From Actinomycetota bacterium (GTDB lineage: Bacteria; Actinomycetota; Thermoleophilia; Gaiellales; Gaiellaceae), in assembly GCA_003162235.1 (NCBI GenBank), contig PMMN01000073.1:1-5701 (forward strand): a stretch of DNA of 5,701 nt. Direction: 5' to 3'. A program made the translations under genes and the position numbers. Every line of letters begins with the position of its first letter. Positions within the stretch are counted from its first letter, which is position 1. Shown piece after piece: positions 1 through 5,224 of this stretch. The notes beneath the pieces were generated by a model. The model was not told the origin of the DNA and did no database searches. It saw nothing but the letters and a program-made list of their open reading frames with translations.

Positions 1-405
1 CTTGGCGGCTGCGGAGGTGGGGGAAGCGGGAAGCGCCTCACCAAAGAGCAGTTCGTCAGCAAGGCGAATGCGCTTTGCGCCGCCTTCAACAAGCAGGTCA
101 AGGCAATTCCCGCGCCCAAGACCGACGCCGAAGCCCTGACCTCGCTCGACAAGCTGCTCCCCCTCGACAGGAAGCTCATCGCCGACGTCAAGAAGCTCAA
201 GCCCCCGGTTAACGAGGAGGCCACCGTCAAGCGAGTCGTCACTCTCGGCGAAGAGCAAGCCGTTCGCGTGAAGGACCTGATCGCCGCGGTCAAGGCGAAG
301 GACAAGCCCAAGTTGAACACCATCATCAGCGCGGGCGATAAGAACGACAAAGAGAGTAAGGCTCTGTTCAAGCAGTTGGGCCTGACGGAGTGTCAGAAGA
401 ACTAG
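1..405 (+). CDS. Small secreted lipoprotein with a conserved cysteine pair (5' end missing)
   Basis: The frame is open from the first base to a TAG at 403-405, giving 134 residues. The start codon and most of the signal peptide lie before the window. The visible part opens with LGGC followed by a Gly/Ser run, which is a lipobox (Cys 4 would be lipidated) and a flexible tether. The rest is a predicted helical domain, very rich in lysine (22 of 134 residues), with two further cysteines: Cys 26 in the segment ALCAAFN and Cys 131 three residues before the end. This layout of lipobox, 'NALC..FN' helix and a terminal 'GL..C' resembles small lipoproteins that are common and uncharacterised in Thermoleophilia. 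The two cysteines could form a disulfide outside the cell. The function is unknown. It is probably not in an operon with the next gene, because a hairpin and about 175 bp separate them. I am confident that it is coding and a lipoprotein, and I propose no role. Confidence 0.85.
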   Translation, partial: LGGCGGGGSGKRLTKEQFVSKANALCAAFNKQVKAIPAPKTDAEALTSLDKLLPLDRKLIADVKKLKPPVNEEATVKRVVTLGEEQAVRVKDLIAAVKAKDKPKLNTIISAGDKNDKESKALFKQLGLTECQKN

Positions 406-426
406 CTCGTTCGCCCGCCGGGAGCT

Positions 427-479
427 TTTGAACGCAAGGTCCCGCCGCCCCCGGGCGAGGGGCCTTGCTTCGTTCGAAA
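427..479 (+). terminator. Nested GC-rich hairpin after the lipoprotein gene (candidate terminator)
   Basis: An imperfect inverted repeat starts 21 bases after the TAG. GCAAGG (434-439) pairs with CCTTGC (463-468), and CCC (441-443) with GGG (460-462) after a bulged T. A small inner GCCC/GGGC can form. Outside these, GAAC (430-433) pairs with GTTC (472-475) across a 3-base bulge, and TTT (427-429) with AAA (477-479). No clean U-tract follows, which is common for actinobacterial terminators. The position just downstream of a stop and before a new gene supports a terminator for the lipoprotein transcript. Confidence 0.5.
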
Positions 480-567
480 ACCGGATCGGTCGCCACCGCC
501 CGTCGAGCGCGTGCCGGAAGAGAGACGAGGCCCCTGACATACCGGCAGGCGCTCCTGCTCCGATAAC

Positions 568-573
568 TACACT
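568..573 (+). promoter_or_regulatory. Candidate -10 box (TACACT) for a leaderless glycosyltransferase mRNA
   Basis: TACACT fits the actinobacterial TANNNT -10 pattern. It is followed by exactly six bases (574-579) and then the GTG start at 580, so transcription would begin at or next to the first base of the start codon. No Shine-Dalgarno-like sequence is present in the preceding 30 bases, which fits a leaderless message. No convincing -35 is seen at the usual distance; CTGACA at 534-539 lies too far upstream. This is a pattern-based inference. Confidence 0.45.
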
Positions 574-579
574 CGCAGC

Positions 580-1692
580 GTGCTCGCGCTCGAGATCATC
601 TTCTGGACGGCGCTGGGGCTGATCGTCTGGACGCACCTGGCCTACCCGCTCGCCGCCGGACTGGCCGCGCGCCTGTTCACACGCAAGGTCGCCAAGCGCG
701 ACTGGGAGCCGTCGGTCACGATCGTGATCGCCGCGCACAACGAGGAGCCGGTGATCAAGCGGCGGCTCGAGAACCTGCTCGCGCTCGACTACCCGGCCGA
801 GAAGCTCGAGATCGTCGTCGCCTCGGACGCCTCCGACGACCGCACCGACGAGATCGTCCGTACCGTCGCCAAGCGCCAGCCGCGTGTAAGCCTGCTCGCC
901 TGCCCGCGCGGCGGCAAAGTGGCGGCGCAGAACCGGGCCGTCGCCGCGAGCAAGGCCGAGGTCGTCGCCTTCTCCGATGCCAATGCGACCTGGGCGCCCT
1001 ACGCCCTGCGCAGGCTCGTCGCCAACCTCGCCGATCCCGACGTCGCCTACGTCTGCGGACGCTTGCAGCTCGAACGGGCGGAGGGCTCAAACCAGGAGGG
1101 CGTCTACTGGCGCTACGAGCTCTGGCTGCGCGCCCAGGAGTCGAGGCTGGGATCGATCACCGGCGGGAACGGCTCGATCTACGCGCTCAAGCGCGCCGAC
1201 TACGTGAACGTCGATCCCCGCTTCGGCCACGATCTATCGCTGCCCTACGTGATGGTGCAGCGGCGGCGCCGCGCCGTTTACGAGCCCCAGGCGCAGGCGC
1301 TCGAGAAGCCGACTCCGTCGGTCGAGAGCGAGTACCGGCGCAAGGTGCGTATGTTCGAGCACTGCTGGCTGATCACGCTGCGGGGCTCGATGCTGAAGCG
1401 GCTGACGCCCGGCTACCTGATCGAGGTCATCTCGCACCGGCTGCTTCGCTACGGCAGCGGTCTGCTCCACCTGCTTCTGCTCGGGCTCTCGATCGCTCTC
1501 GTCGCCCTCGATCAGGGCTTCCCCTACCTGCTCGTACTGGCGATACAGCTGGGGGGGATCTTGGGCGCCCTACTGGGGCTCTCCCTTCCCCGCTACTACC
1601 TGCTCGTGACCTGGGCGACGCTGGTCTCGCTCTGGAACTACCTGCGCCGCGGCGTCCCCGCAACCTGGGAAGCCGCCGAGGGAACGCGCTGA
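580..1692 (+). CDS. GT2-family membrane glycosyltransferase (exopolysaccharide type)
   Basis: This 370-residue processive-type family 2 glycosyltransferase should transfer a sugar from a nucleotide sugar on the cytoplasmic face of the membrane. Residues 1-30 form one hydrophobic segment containing the family-typical 'THLAYPL'. The GT-A domain follows: IVIAAHNEE (48-56), VASDASDDRTDE (80-91, first Asp motif), PRGGK (109-113), FSDAN (131-135, DxD-like), a substrate region with WRYELWL (177-183) and TGGNGSIYA (194-202), GHD (216-218, where the family usually has two acidic residues), and YEPQA (234-238). RRKVRMFEHCW (253-263) stands in the place of the R/QxxRW-like motif. About three hydrophobic helices fill residues 292-352. 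The GTG start is chosen because the N-terminal helix matches the family and a leaderless promoter box abuts it. It overlaps the next gene by one base. The sugar donor and acceptor cannot be told from sequence. Confidence in the family is high, in the precise reaction low. Confidence 0.9.
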   Translation: MLALEIIFWTALGLIVWTHLAYPLAAGLAARLFTRKVAKRDWEPSVTIVIAAHNEEPVIKRRLENLLALDYPAEKLEIVVASDASDDRTDEIVRTVAKRQPRVSLLACPRGGKVAAQNRAVAASKAEVVAFSDANATWAPYALRRLVANLADPDVAYVCGRLQLERAEGSNQEGVYWRYELWLRAQESRLGSITGGNGSIYALKRADYVNVDPRFGHDLSLPYVMVQRRRRAVYEPQAQALEKPTPSVESEYRRKVRMFEHCWLITLRGSMLKRLTPGYLIEVISHRLLRYGSGLLHLLLLGLSIALVALDQGFPYLLVLAIQLGGILGALLGLSLPRYYLLVTWATLVSLWNYLRRGVPATWEAAEGTR

Positions 1693-2294
1693 TGAACCGC
1701 GCCGCGGACATCGCCGTGGCCGGATTCGGGCTCACCGTCTCGAGTCCTATCCTGGGACTGGCGACGCTTGCAATCAAGCTCTCAGATCGCGGACCCGTTC
1801 TCTACCGCCAGCAACGAGTCGGCAAAGACGGTGGCGACTTCGAGCTGCTCAAGCTGCGGACGATGGTCGTAGGCGCCGAGAAGATGGGCGCCGGCTTCGC
1901 GGTCGACCGGGGCGACTCGAGGATCACGCGCGTGGGGCGGCTACTACGGCGCCTCTCCCTCGACGAGCTGCCGCAGCTGTGGAACGTGCTTCGCGGCGAC
2001 ATGAGCATCGTCGGGCCGCGCCCGACGCTCCGCTACCAGGTCGACAACTACACGCCGCGCCAGCGACGCCGGCTCGAGGTGAGGCCCGGACTGACCGGCT
2101 GGGCACAGGTGAACGGTCGCGCTGAGCTGCCCTGGGAAAAGCGGATCGAGCTCGATGTCTGGTACGTCGAGCACCGCTCGGCCGGGCTCGATTTGCGCAT
2201 CCTGCTGCGAACGCCTCGTTCGCTCTTCCGCGGCACCTACAAGGGTGCCCGCGGCGGCTGGCGCCACGGTGGCTCCCGCGGCTCGGGCGACTGA
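1692..2294 (+). CDS. Bacterial sugar transferase: small monotopic phosphoglycosyl transferase (PglC/WbaP-like)
   Basis: This 200-residue protein matches the compact PglC-type core of the bacterial sugar transferase family (PF02397). The family transfers a sugar-1-phosphate from a UDP-sugar to undecaprenyl phosphate, starting a lipid-linked glycan. Residues 7-30 form the hydrophobic membrane-dipping helix with the Ser-Pro break (18-19). Signature motifs follow in order: DRGPVLYRQQRVG (32-44), LKLRTM (53-58), the catalytic Asp-Glu pair in DELPQLWNV (91-99), RGDMSIVGPRP (101-111), RPGLTGWAQVNGR (131-143) and ELDVWYVEH (153-161). It lacks the large N-terminal membrane domain of WbaP. The ATG overlaps the preceding TGA (TGATG), and GAGGGA at 1678-1683 gives a Shine-Dalgarno eight bases upstream, so translation is probably coupled to the GT2 gene. 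The last 18 residues are Gly/Arg-rich and look disordered. The family call is very secure; the sugar is unknown. Confidence 0.97.
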   Translation: MNRAADIAVAGFGLTVSSPILGLATLAIKLSDRGPVLYRQQRVGKDGGDFELLKLRTMVVGAEKMGAGFAVDRGDSRITRVGRLLRRLSLDELPQLWNVLRGDMSIVGPRPTLRYQVDNYTPRQRRRLEVRPGLTGWAQVNGRAELPWEKRIELDVWYVEHRSAGLDLRILLRTPRSLFRGTYKGARGGWRHGGSRGSGD

Positions 2295-2319
2295 CCGTCC
2301 CGGGCCCGCCGGCCCGAGC
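2281..2319 (+). terminator. GC-rich hairpin at the end of the sugar transferase gene (candidate terminator)
   Basis: Two alternative stems overlap the stop codon region. The compact one is CGGGCC (2301-2306), loop CGCC, GGCCCG (2311-2316), a perfect 6-bp stem 7 bases after the TGA. The longer one pairs GCTCGGGC (2281-2288) with GCCCGAGC (2312-2319). No U-run follows directly, so this is a weak terminator candidate. Its position at the operon end supports it. In such GC-rich DNA, chance pairing is possible. Confidence 0.35.
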
Positions 2320-2354
2320 TTGAGCGTTTCGGCGGCGGCGTTCAGCGGCACGCG

Positions 2355-2495
2355 CTACCGGGCATCGCCGCCGAGGACGATGAGCGCGCTCGGATGAGCC
2401 GATCGGTCACAGTGCGGAAAAACGAAGAGAAAGCCGGCCAGAACCGCCCCGGCAAACAGCGCCAGGGTACGTACTCTCAGCACGAGCCGTAGCAT
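2355..2495 (-). pseudogene. Truncated N-terminus of a DUF218/YdcF (ElyC-like) membrane protein
   Basis: Reading the minus strand from an ATG at 2495-2493 gives 46 residues ending at TAG (2357-2355). The peptide starts MLRLVLRVRT, continues with a hydrophobic helix (about residues 11-26), then PHCDRS and the strand ALIVLGGDAR. An N-terminal helix followed by 'P..(A)D(A)(L/I)(I/V)VLGG' is the way DUF218/YdcF-like proteins begin; that fold normally runs on for about 120 or more residues. Past the stop the same frame reads RVPLNAAAETLKLG, which could be the next helix of the family, before running into the antisense of the sugar transferase. This suggests a remnant broken near 2300-2357. Third codon positions are only about 70% G/C, looser than the neighbouring genes, and no clear ribosome binding site is visible. 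It could instead be a tiny single-pass membrane protein or a chance frame. The assignment rests on motif resemblance by eye. Confidence 0.35.
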
Positions 2496-2533
2496 GGCGG
2501 TATCTTCGCTACCCGGCGGCTCGCCCGGGCCGG

Positions 2534-2539
2534 TACCCT
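2534..2539 (+). promoter_or_regulatory. Candidate -10 box (TACCCT) for the ATP-grasp operon
   Basis: TACCCT fits TANNNT and lies ten bases before the ATG at 2550. A start site 6-7 bases downstream would leave a leader of only about 3-4 bases. No Shine-Dalgarno sequence is visible (ACGCAGAAG precedes the ATG) and no -35 match is seen. The rest of the 2295-2549 gap holds only the hairpin and the minus-strand remnant. Confidence 0.35.
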
Positions 2540-2549
2540 CACGCAGAAG

Positions 2550-3542
2550 ATGCCCACCTGTCTATTCACCTGCGCCGGTCAGCGCGTCGACGTAATCGAG
2601 GCCTTCGGCAAGGCCGGAGCCGTGACGCTCGCCACCGACGTCAGCCCCTACGCGCCGACCCTCTACCGCGCCGACCGTTTCTCCGTGGTGCCGCGCTACA
2701 CCGATCCCGATTACATCGGCGCCCTCGCCGAGCTGGTACGGGAGCACGACATCGACCTGATCCTCCCGCTCACCGATCTCGATCTCCGCGTGCTCGCCGC
2801 CGCCAAGCCCGAGCTTACGCCGGCGCTCGTCCTGCTTCCAGATAGTGAGGTGATCGAGCGCACCTCCGACAAGTACGCCGCGCACCTGTTCTTCTTGGAG
2901 AACGGCATCGTCTCGCCCGACACCTGGTTGCCCGAGGAGCCGCCCGCCGAGGTCGACTATCCGGTGCTGGTGAAGGCGCGCGAGGGCTTCGGCTCCAACC
3001 ACATCTACCGCGCCTCGAGCGACGAGGAGCTCGATTTCTTTCTCCGCTACACCAAGGTGTCGTCGATGGTGCAGCGCGCCTGCCGGGGCAAGGAGTTCTC
3101 GATCGACATCTTCTGCGATCTAGACAGCCGCTGCCTGAACGCGATCCCGCGCACGATGATCCACTCCAAAGGGGGCGAGTCGATCAAGGGCATGACGGTG
3201 CGCGACTGGGAGCTGATCGAGCTCGGGCGTCGCGTCGGCGAGACGCTCGGACTGTGCGGCCCGGCCACCGTGCAGTGCTTCCGCGAGCCGGACGGCCGGC
3301 TCGAGATCACTGACGTCAATCCGCGCTTCGGCGGTGCCTTCGCGCTCCCGGCGGCGGCCGGCTCCCGCTATCCCGAGCTGGCGCTGGCGCTGGCGGCCGG
3401 AGAGCAGCCGGAGCCCCGACTGGGCGAGTTCGAGGAGGGCGTCGTGATGACGCGTTTCTTCTCTCAGGTCGTACTGCAAAAAGGAGAGGATGACGCTCTC
3501 GTTCCTCTCGAAAGCCGTCTCGCTGCAGAGAACGAGAGCTGA
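2550..3542 (+). CDS. ATP-grasp carboxylate ligase (CarB-like), associated with polysaccharide genes
   Basis: This 330-residue cytoplasmic enzyme is expected to activate a carboxylate as an acyl phosphate with ATP and join it to an amine or other nucleophile. The N-terminal pre-ATP-grasp domain (1-100) carries TCAGQR (7-12), ATDVSPYAPTLY (28-39), VVPRYTDPDYI (46-56) and LILPLTDLDL (70-79), the usual start of this family. The ATP-grasp fold follows: DKYA (107-110, Lys108), PVLVKAREGFGSN (138-150, Lys142 plus glycine loop), GKEFSID (180-186), and the metal site EITDVNPRFGG (252-262, Glu252, Asn257). Length and motifs look complete. Proteins of this type recur in exopolysaccharide clusters, but their substrates are mostly unknown. 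The first ATG is used; no better start with a ribosome binding site exists nearby. The last 17 codons overlap the following propeller gene in another frame, so the two are probably translationally coupled. The family is secure; the substrate is unknown. Confidence 0.9.
   Translation: MPTCLFTCAGQRVDVIEAFGKAGAVTLATDVSPYAPTLYRADRFSVVPRYTDPDYIGALAELVREHDIDLILPLTDLDLRVLAAAKPELTPALVLLPDSEVIERTSDKYAAHLFFLENGIVSPDTWLPEEPPAEVDYPVLVKAREGFGSNHIYRASSDEELDFFLRYTKVSSMVQRACRGKEFSIDIFCDLDSRCLNAIPRTMIHSKGGESIKGMTVRDWELIELGRRVGETLGLCGPATVQCFREPDGRLEITDVNPRFGGAFALPAAAGSRYPELALALAAGEQPEPRLGEFEEGVVMTRFFSQVVLQKGEDDALVPLESRLAAENES
3481..3486 (+). promoter_or_regulatory. Ribosome binding site of the propeller lipoprotein, inside the ATP-grasp gene
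   Basis: AAGGAG, within an A-rich stretch followed by AGG, ends three bases before the ATG at 3490. It is the strongest Shine-Dalgarno match in the window, although the spacing is short. It lies within coding sequence of the upstream gene and supports the ATG at 3490 over any later start, and hence the 53-base overlap. Confidence 0.7.
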
Positions 3543-5094
3543 GCGGCGCCGTCGGCGCCTCTTCGTAGTCCTCGCCGCTGGGCTTGCCTTGGGCTGTCTT
3601 GCCGGCGGCTGTGGCTCCGTGGTGACCGAGCCGGGCACCTCGACCGGCCCTCAGACCCGGACCCGCACGCAGCCGGCTCCGCAGAACTCGCTTGTGCGAC
3701 CTCACCCGAACGCTCCGCGTCAGCCGGTAAAGCCCGTGCAACCGCCGCGCAAGCCGAAGCGGCCGCAGCAGGTCGTCGTCACGGTCGTGAACGGCGACAC
3801 GAATCGCCGCGTCGCCGGCGCGACGGTGAGCATCGGCCCCCGTACCGCCTCCAGCGACAGGCATGGGCAGGCGATCGTACAGGTGCGCCGGCGAGCCACG
3901 GTGATCGTGCGCGCGAGCGCCGACGGCTATAGCGCACGCTCAGAAATCTTCTCCTTCCGCCCCACCAGCCGGCGCACGATCCGTATCTACCGCCCGGGAC
4001 TGCAGTGGCCGATGTACGGAGTCAGCCCGGCTCGCACTCAGGCTCAGACCGCGATCCGGCTGCGACCACCCTTCCGGGTCGTCTGGTCGCGCAGTCTCCG
4101 TTCGCTGGTCGAGTTCCCGGCCGTCGTCTCCGACGGCATGGCCTACGTTGCGAATGCCCGAGGGACGGTCTGGGCGATCTCGATGCGCACCGGTACGGTT
4201 GCCTGGAGCCGGCGGCTGCGAACCATGATGGCGGCCTCGCCGGCGGTGGTGGGAAACAGCCTGGTCGTGCACACGATGGGCAACGGCACTGTGTACGTGT
4301 TGCGGCGCTCGGACGGAAGGATCCTGCTGCGCAAGTACATCGGCTCGCCGATCGAGTCCTCGCCGGTGGTCGAGCACGGGATCGACTACTTCGGCTCCTG
4401 GAATGGGAACGTCTACGCGTTCGACCTGCGGCGGAGGAGATTCCGCTGGACCTTTCGATCCGGCTACAAGATCACCGCCGCCGCCGCGCTCGGTCGCGGC
4501 AGCGTCTTCATCGGCGACTACGGCGGCCGCCTGCTCGTACTGAACAAGCGAAGCGGCCGCCTGCGCTTCGCCCCCTCGGTCAACGGCAAGATCTACGGAG
4601 CGGCGGCTCTTTCCCGCGGGCGCGTTTTCGTTCCCTCGTCGACCGGCAATTCCCTCACCGCCTTCACCACGTCCGGGCGCCGGCTCTGGACGCGGGTGAC
4701 CGGCAACTACGTCTACTCCTCGCCGGCGGTGTGGCGCGGCCGGGTCTTCTTCGGTTCCTACAACGGCATCTTCTACTGCCTCAGCGCCGCGAGCGGGCGA
4801 ACGCTCTGGACACTGCAAACGGGCGCCCCGATCTCGGGCGCCGCGGTCGTCGTCTCCGGGGTCGCCTACGCCGGCAACTTCGGCCATCGCATCTACGGAG
4901 TCGACGCTTCGAGCGGCCGGGTGCTCATCCGCTTCCCGCACGGCGAGTACGCTCCGGTCTCCGGAAACGGTCAGCGCCTGCTCTTCCACGGCTACTCGCG
5001 CATCTGGGCACTCGGGCCGAAACCGGCGAAGAAGGCGGTGGGGAAACCGGGACACGCTCGCAACTCGAAACGTAAAGCGCGATCAAGCCGATAG
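3490..5094 (+). CDS. PQQ-like 8-bladed beta-propeller lipoprotein with an N-terminal beta-sandwich domain
   Basis: This 534-residue exported protein has an Arg-rich n-region (14-23), a hydrophobic core (24-38) and LAGGC with Cys41 as the likely lipidation site (Cys36 is less likely). A Pro/Arg/Gln-rich linker spans 45-95. Residues 95-168 look like a carboxypeptidase-regulatory or PEGA-like beta-sandwich (VAGATVSIG, RASADGYSA). From WPMYG (173-177) to about 508 runs a propeller of about 40-residue repeats. Each has a 'SPAV..G.VY.G...G.(V/L)YA(L/F)D..SGR..W' core, seen near 207, 249, 288, 328, 369, 409 and 449. A final strand set (488-508) probably closes blade eight with the first outer strand PFRVVWS. 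A Lys/Arg-rich tail follows. Automatic annotation may call it BamB, but no outer-membrane assembly context is present. No dehydrogenase catalytic features are seen, so a scaffold or binding role is inferred. It overlaps the ATP-grasp gene by 53 bases and has a paralogue directly downstream. The fold is secure; the function is unknown. Confidence 0.9.
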   Translation: MTLSFLSKAVSLQRTRAERRRRRLFVVLAAGLALGCLAGGCGSVVTEPGTSTGPQTRTRTQPAPQNSLVRPHPNAPRQPVKPVQPPRKPKRPQQVVVTVVNGDTNRRVAGATVSIGPRTASSDRHGQAIVQVRRRATVIVRASADGYSARSEIFSFRPTSRRTIRIYRPGLQWPMYGVSPARTQAQTAIRLRPPFRVVWSRSLRSLVEFPAVVSDGMAYVANARGTVWAISMRTGTVAWSRRLRTMMAASPAVVGNSLVVHTMGNGTVYVLRRSDGRILLRKYIGSPIESSPVVEHGIDYFGSWNGNVYAFDLRRRRFRWTFRSGYKITAAAALGRGSVFIGDYGGRLLVLNKRSGRLRFAPSVNGKIYGAAALSRGRVFVPSSTGNSLTAFTTSGRRLWTRVTGNYVYSSPAVWRGRVFFGSYNGIFYCLSAASGRTLWTLQTGAPISGAAVVVSGVAYAGNFGHRIYGVDASSGRVLIRFPHGEYAPVSGNGQRLLFHGYSRIWALGPKPAKKAVGKPGHARNSKRKARSSR

Positions 5095-5098
5095 GCTT
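5085..5098 (+). terminator. Small hairpin on the propeller gene stop codon (weak terminator candidate)
   Basis: AAGCC (5085-5089), loop GATA, GGCTT (5094-5098) is a perfect 5-bp stem that contains the TAG stop (5092-5094) in its loop and arm. It is followed by a C-run, not a U-run. It may be a weak terminator or may be chance. The 130-bp gap to the next gene makes some transcription boundary here plausible. Confidence 0.25.
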
Positions 5099-5112
5099 CC
5101 CCCGACTACGGT

Positions 5113-5176
5113 CATCGAAGCGAGTGCGCCGTCTCTCCTAGCTCGCGACCGAACCGGATGCTTTGACCATCGAAGC
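5113..5176 (+). repeat. Pair of 9-bp direct repeats (CATCGAAGC) between the propeller genes
   Basis: CATCGAAGC occurs at 5113-5121 and again at 5168-5176, a 55-base period. The second copy begins on the last base of a TTGACC box that could be a -35 element, so a regulator site is conceivable. A 9-mer repeat in a gap this size is unusual but not rare enough to exclude chance. Confidence 0.3.
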
Positions 5177-5190
5177 CGAAAACATACGAG
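5163..5190 (+). promoter_or_regulatory. Weak promoter candidate for the second propeller gene
   Basis: TTGACC (5163-5168) matches five of six -35 consensus bases. Sixteen bases later TACGAG (5185-5190) is a poor -10, with three of six matching. This would give a leader of about 28 bases before the ATG at 5225. The -10 is weak, so the gene may instead be read through from upstream. Confidence 0.25.
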
Positions 5191-5224
5191 CTAACCGAAA
5201 CTCGCCTTGTAGCGGTGCGCGGCG

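Noticed and set aside
428..622. A plus-strand frame starting at a TTG in the gap before the glycosyltransferase
   Set aside because: Low-complexity Arg/Ser composition, overlaps the hairpin and runs into the glycosyltransferase in another frame; no ribosome binding site or family resemblance.
1944..2351. Minus-strand frame whose ATG lies inside the proposed DUF218 remnant and runs antisense to the sugar transferase
   Set aside because: Only its first dozen residues (PLNAAAETLKLG) could belong to the remnant; the rest is the complement of well-conserved sugar transferase motifs.
2467..2474. Palindrome GTACGTAC as an operator
   Set aside because: It lies within the minus-strand frame with no repeat elsewhere in the window; an isolated 8-bp palindrome is not informative.
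3940..5055. Long minus-strand open frame (371 codons) opposite the propeller gene
   Set aside because: It is antisense to a clearly coding propeller gene. The translation is rich in Arg, Ala, Asp and Gly with no recognisable domain, as expected of a GC-rich shadow frame.
4005..5075. Long plus-strand frame (356 codons) inside the propeller gene in another phase
   Set aside because: The in-phase propeller repeats are unmistakable; this frame is Arg/Leu/Gly-rich noise caused by high GC with few stops.
3490..5094. Calling the propeller lipoprotein BamB or a PQQ-dependent dehydrogenase
   Set aside because: BamB belongs to the outer-membrane assembly complex of diderm proteobacteria and nothing here supports that context; the catalytic and PQQ-contact features of quinoprotein dehydrogenases are not visible.
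5120..5146. GCGAG/CTCGC inverted repeat between the propeller genes
   Set aside because: Only five base pairs around a 17-base loop with no U-tract; expected by chance in this base composition.
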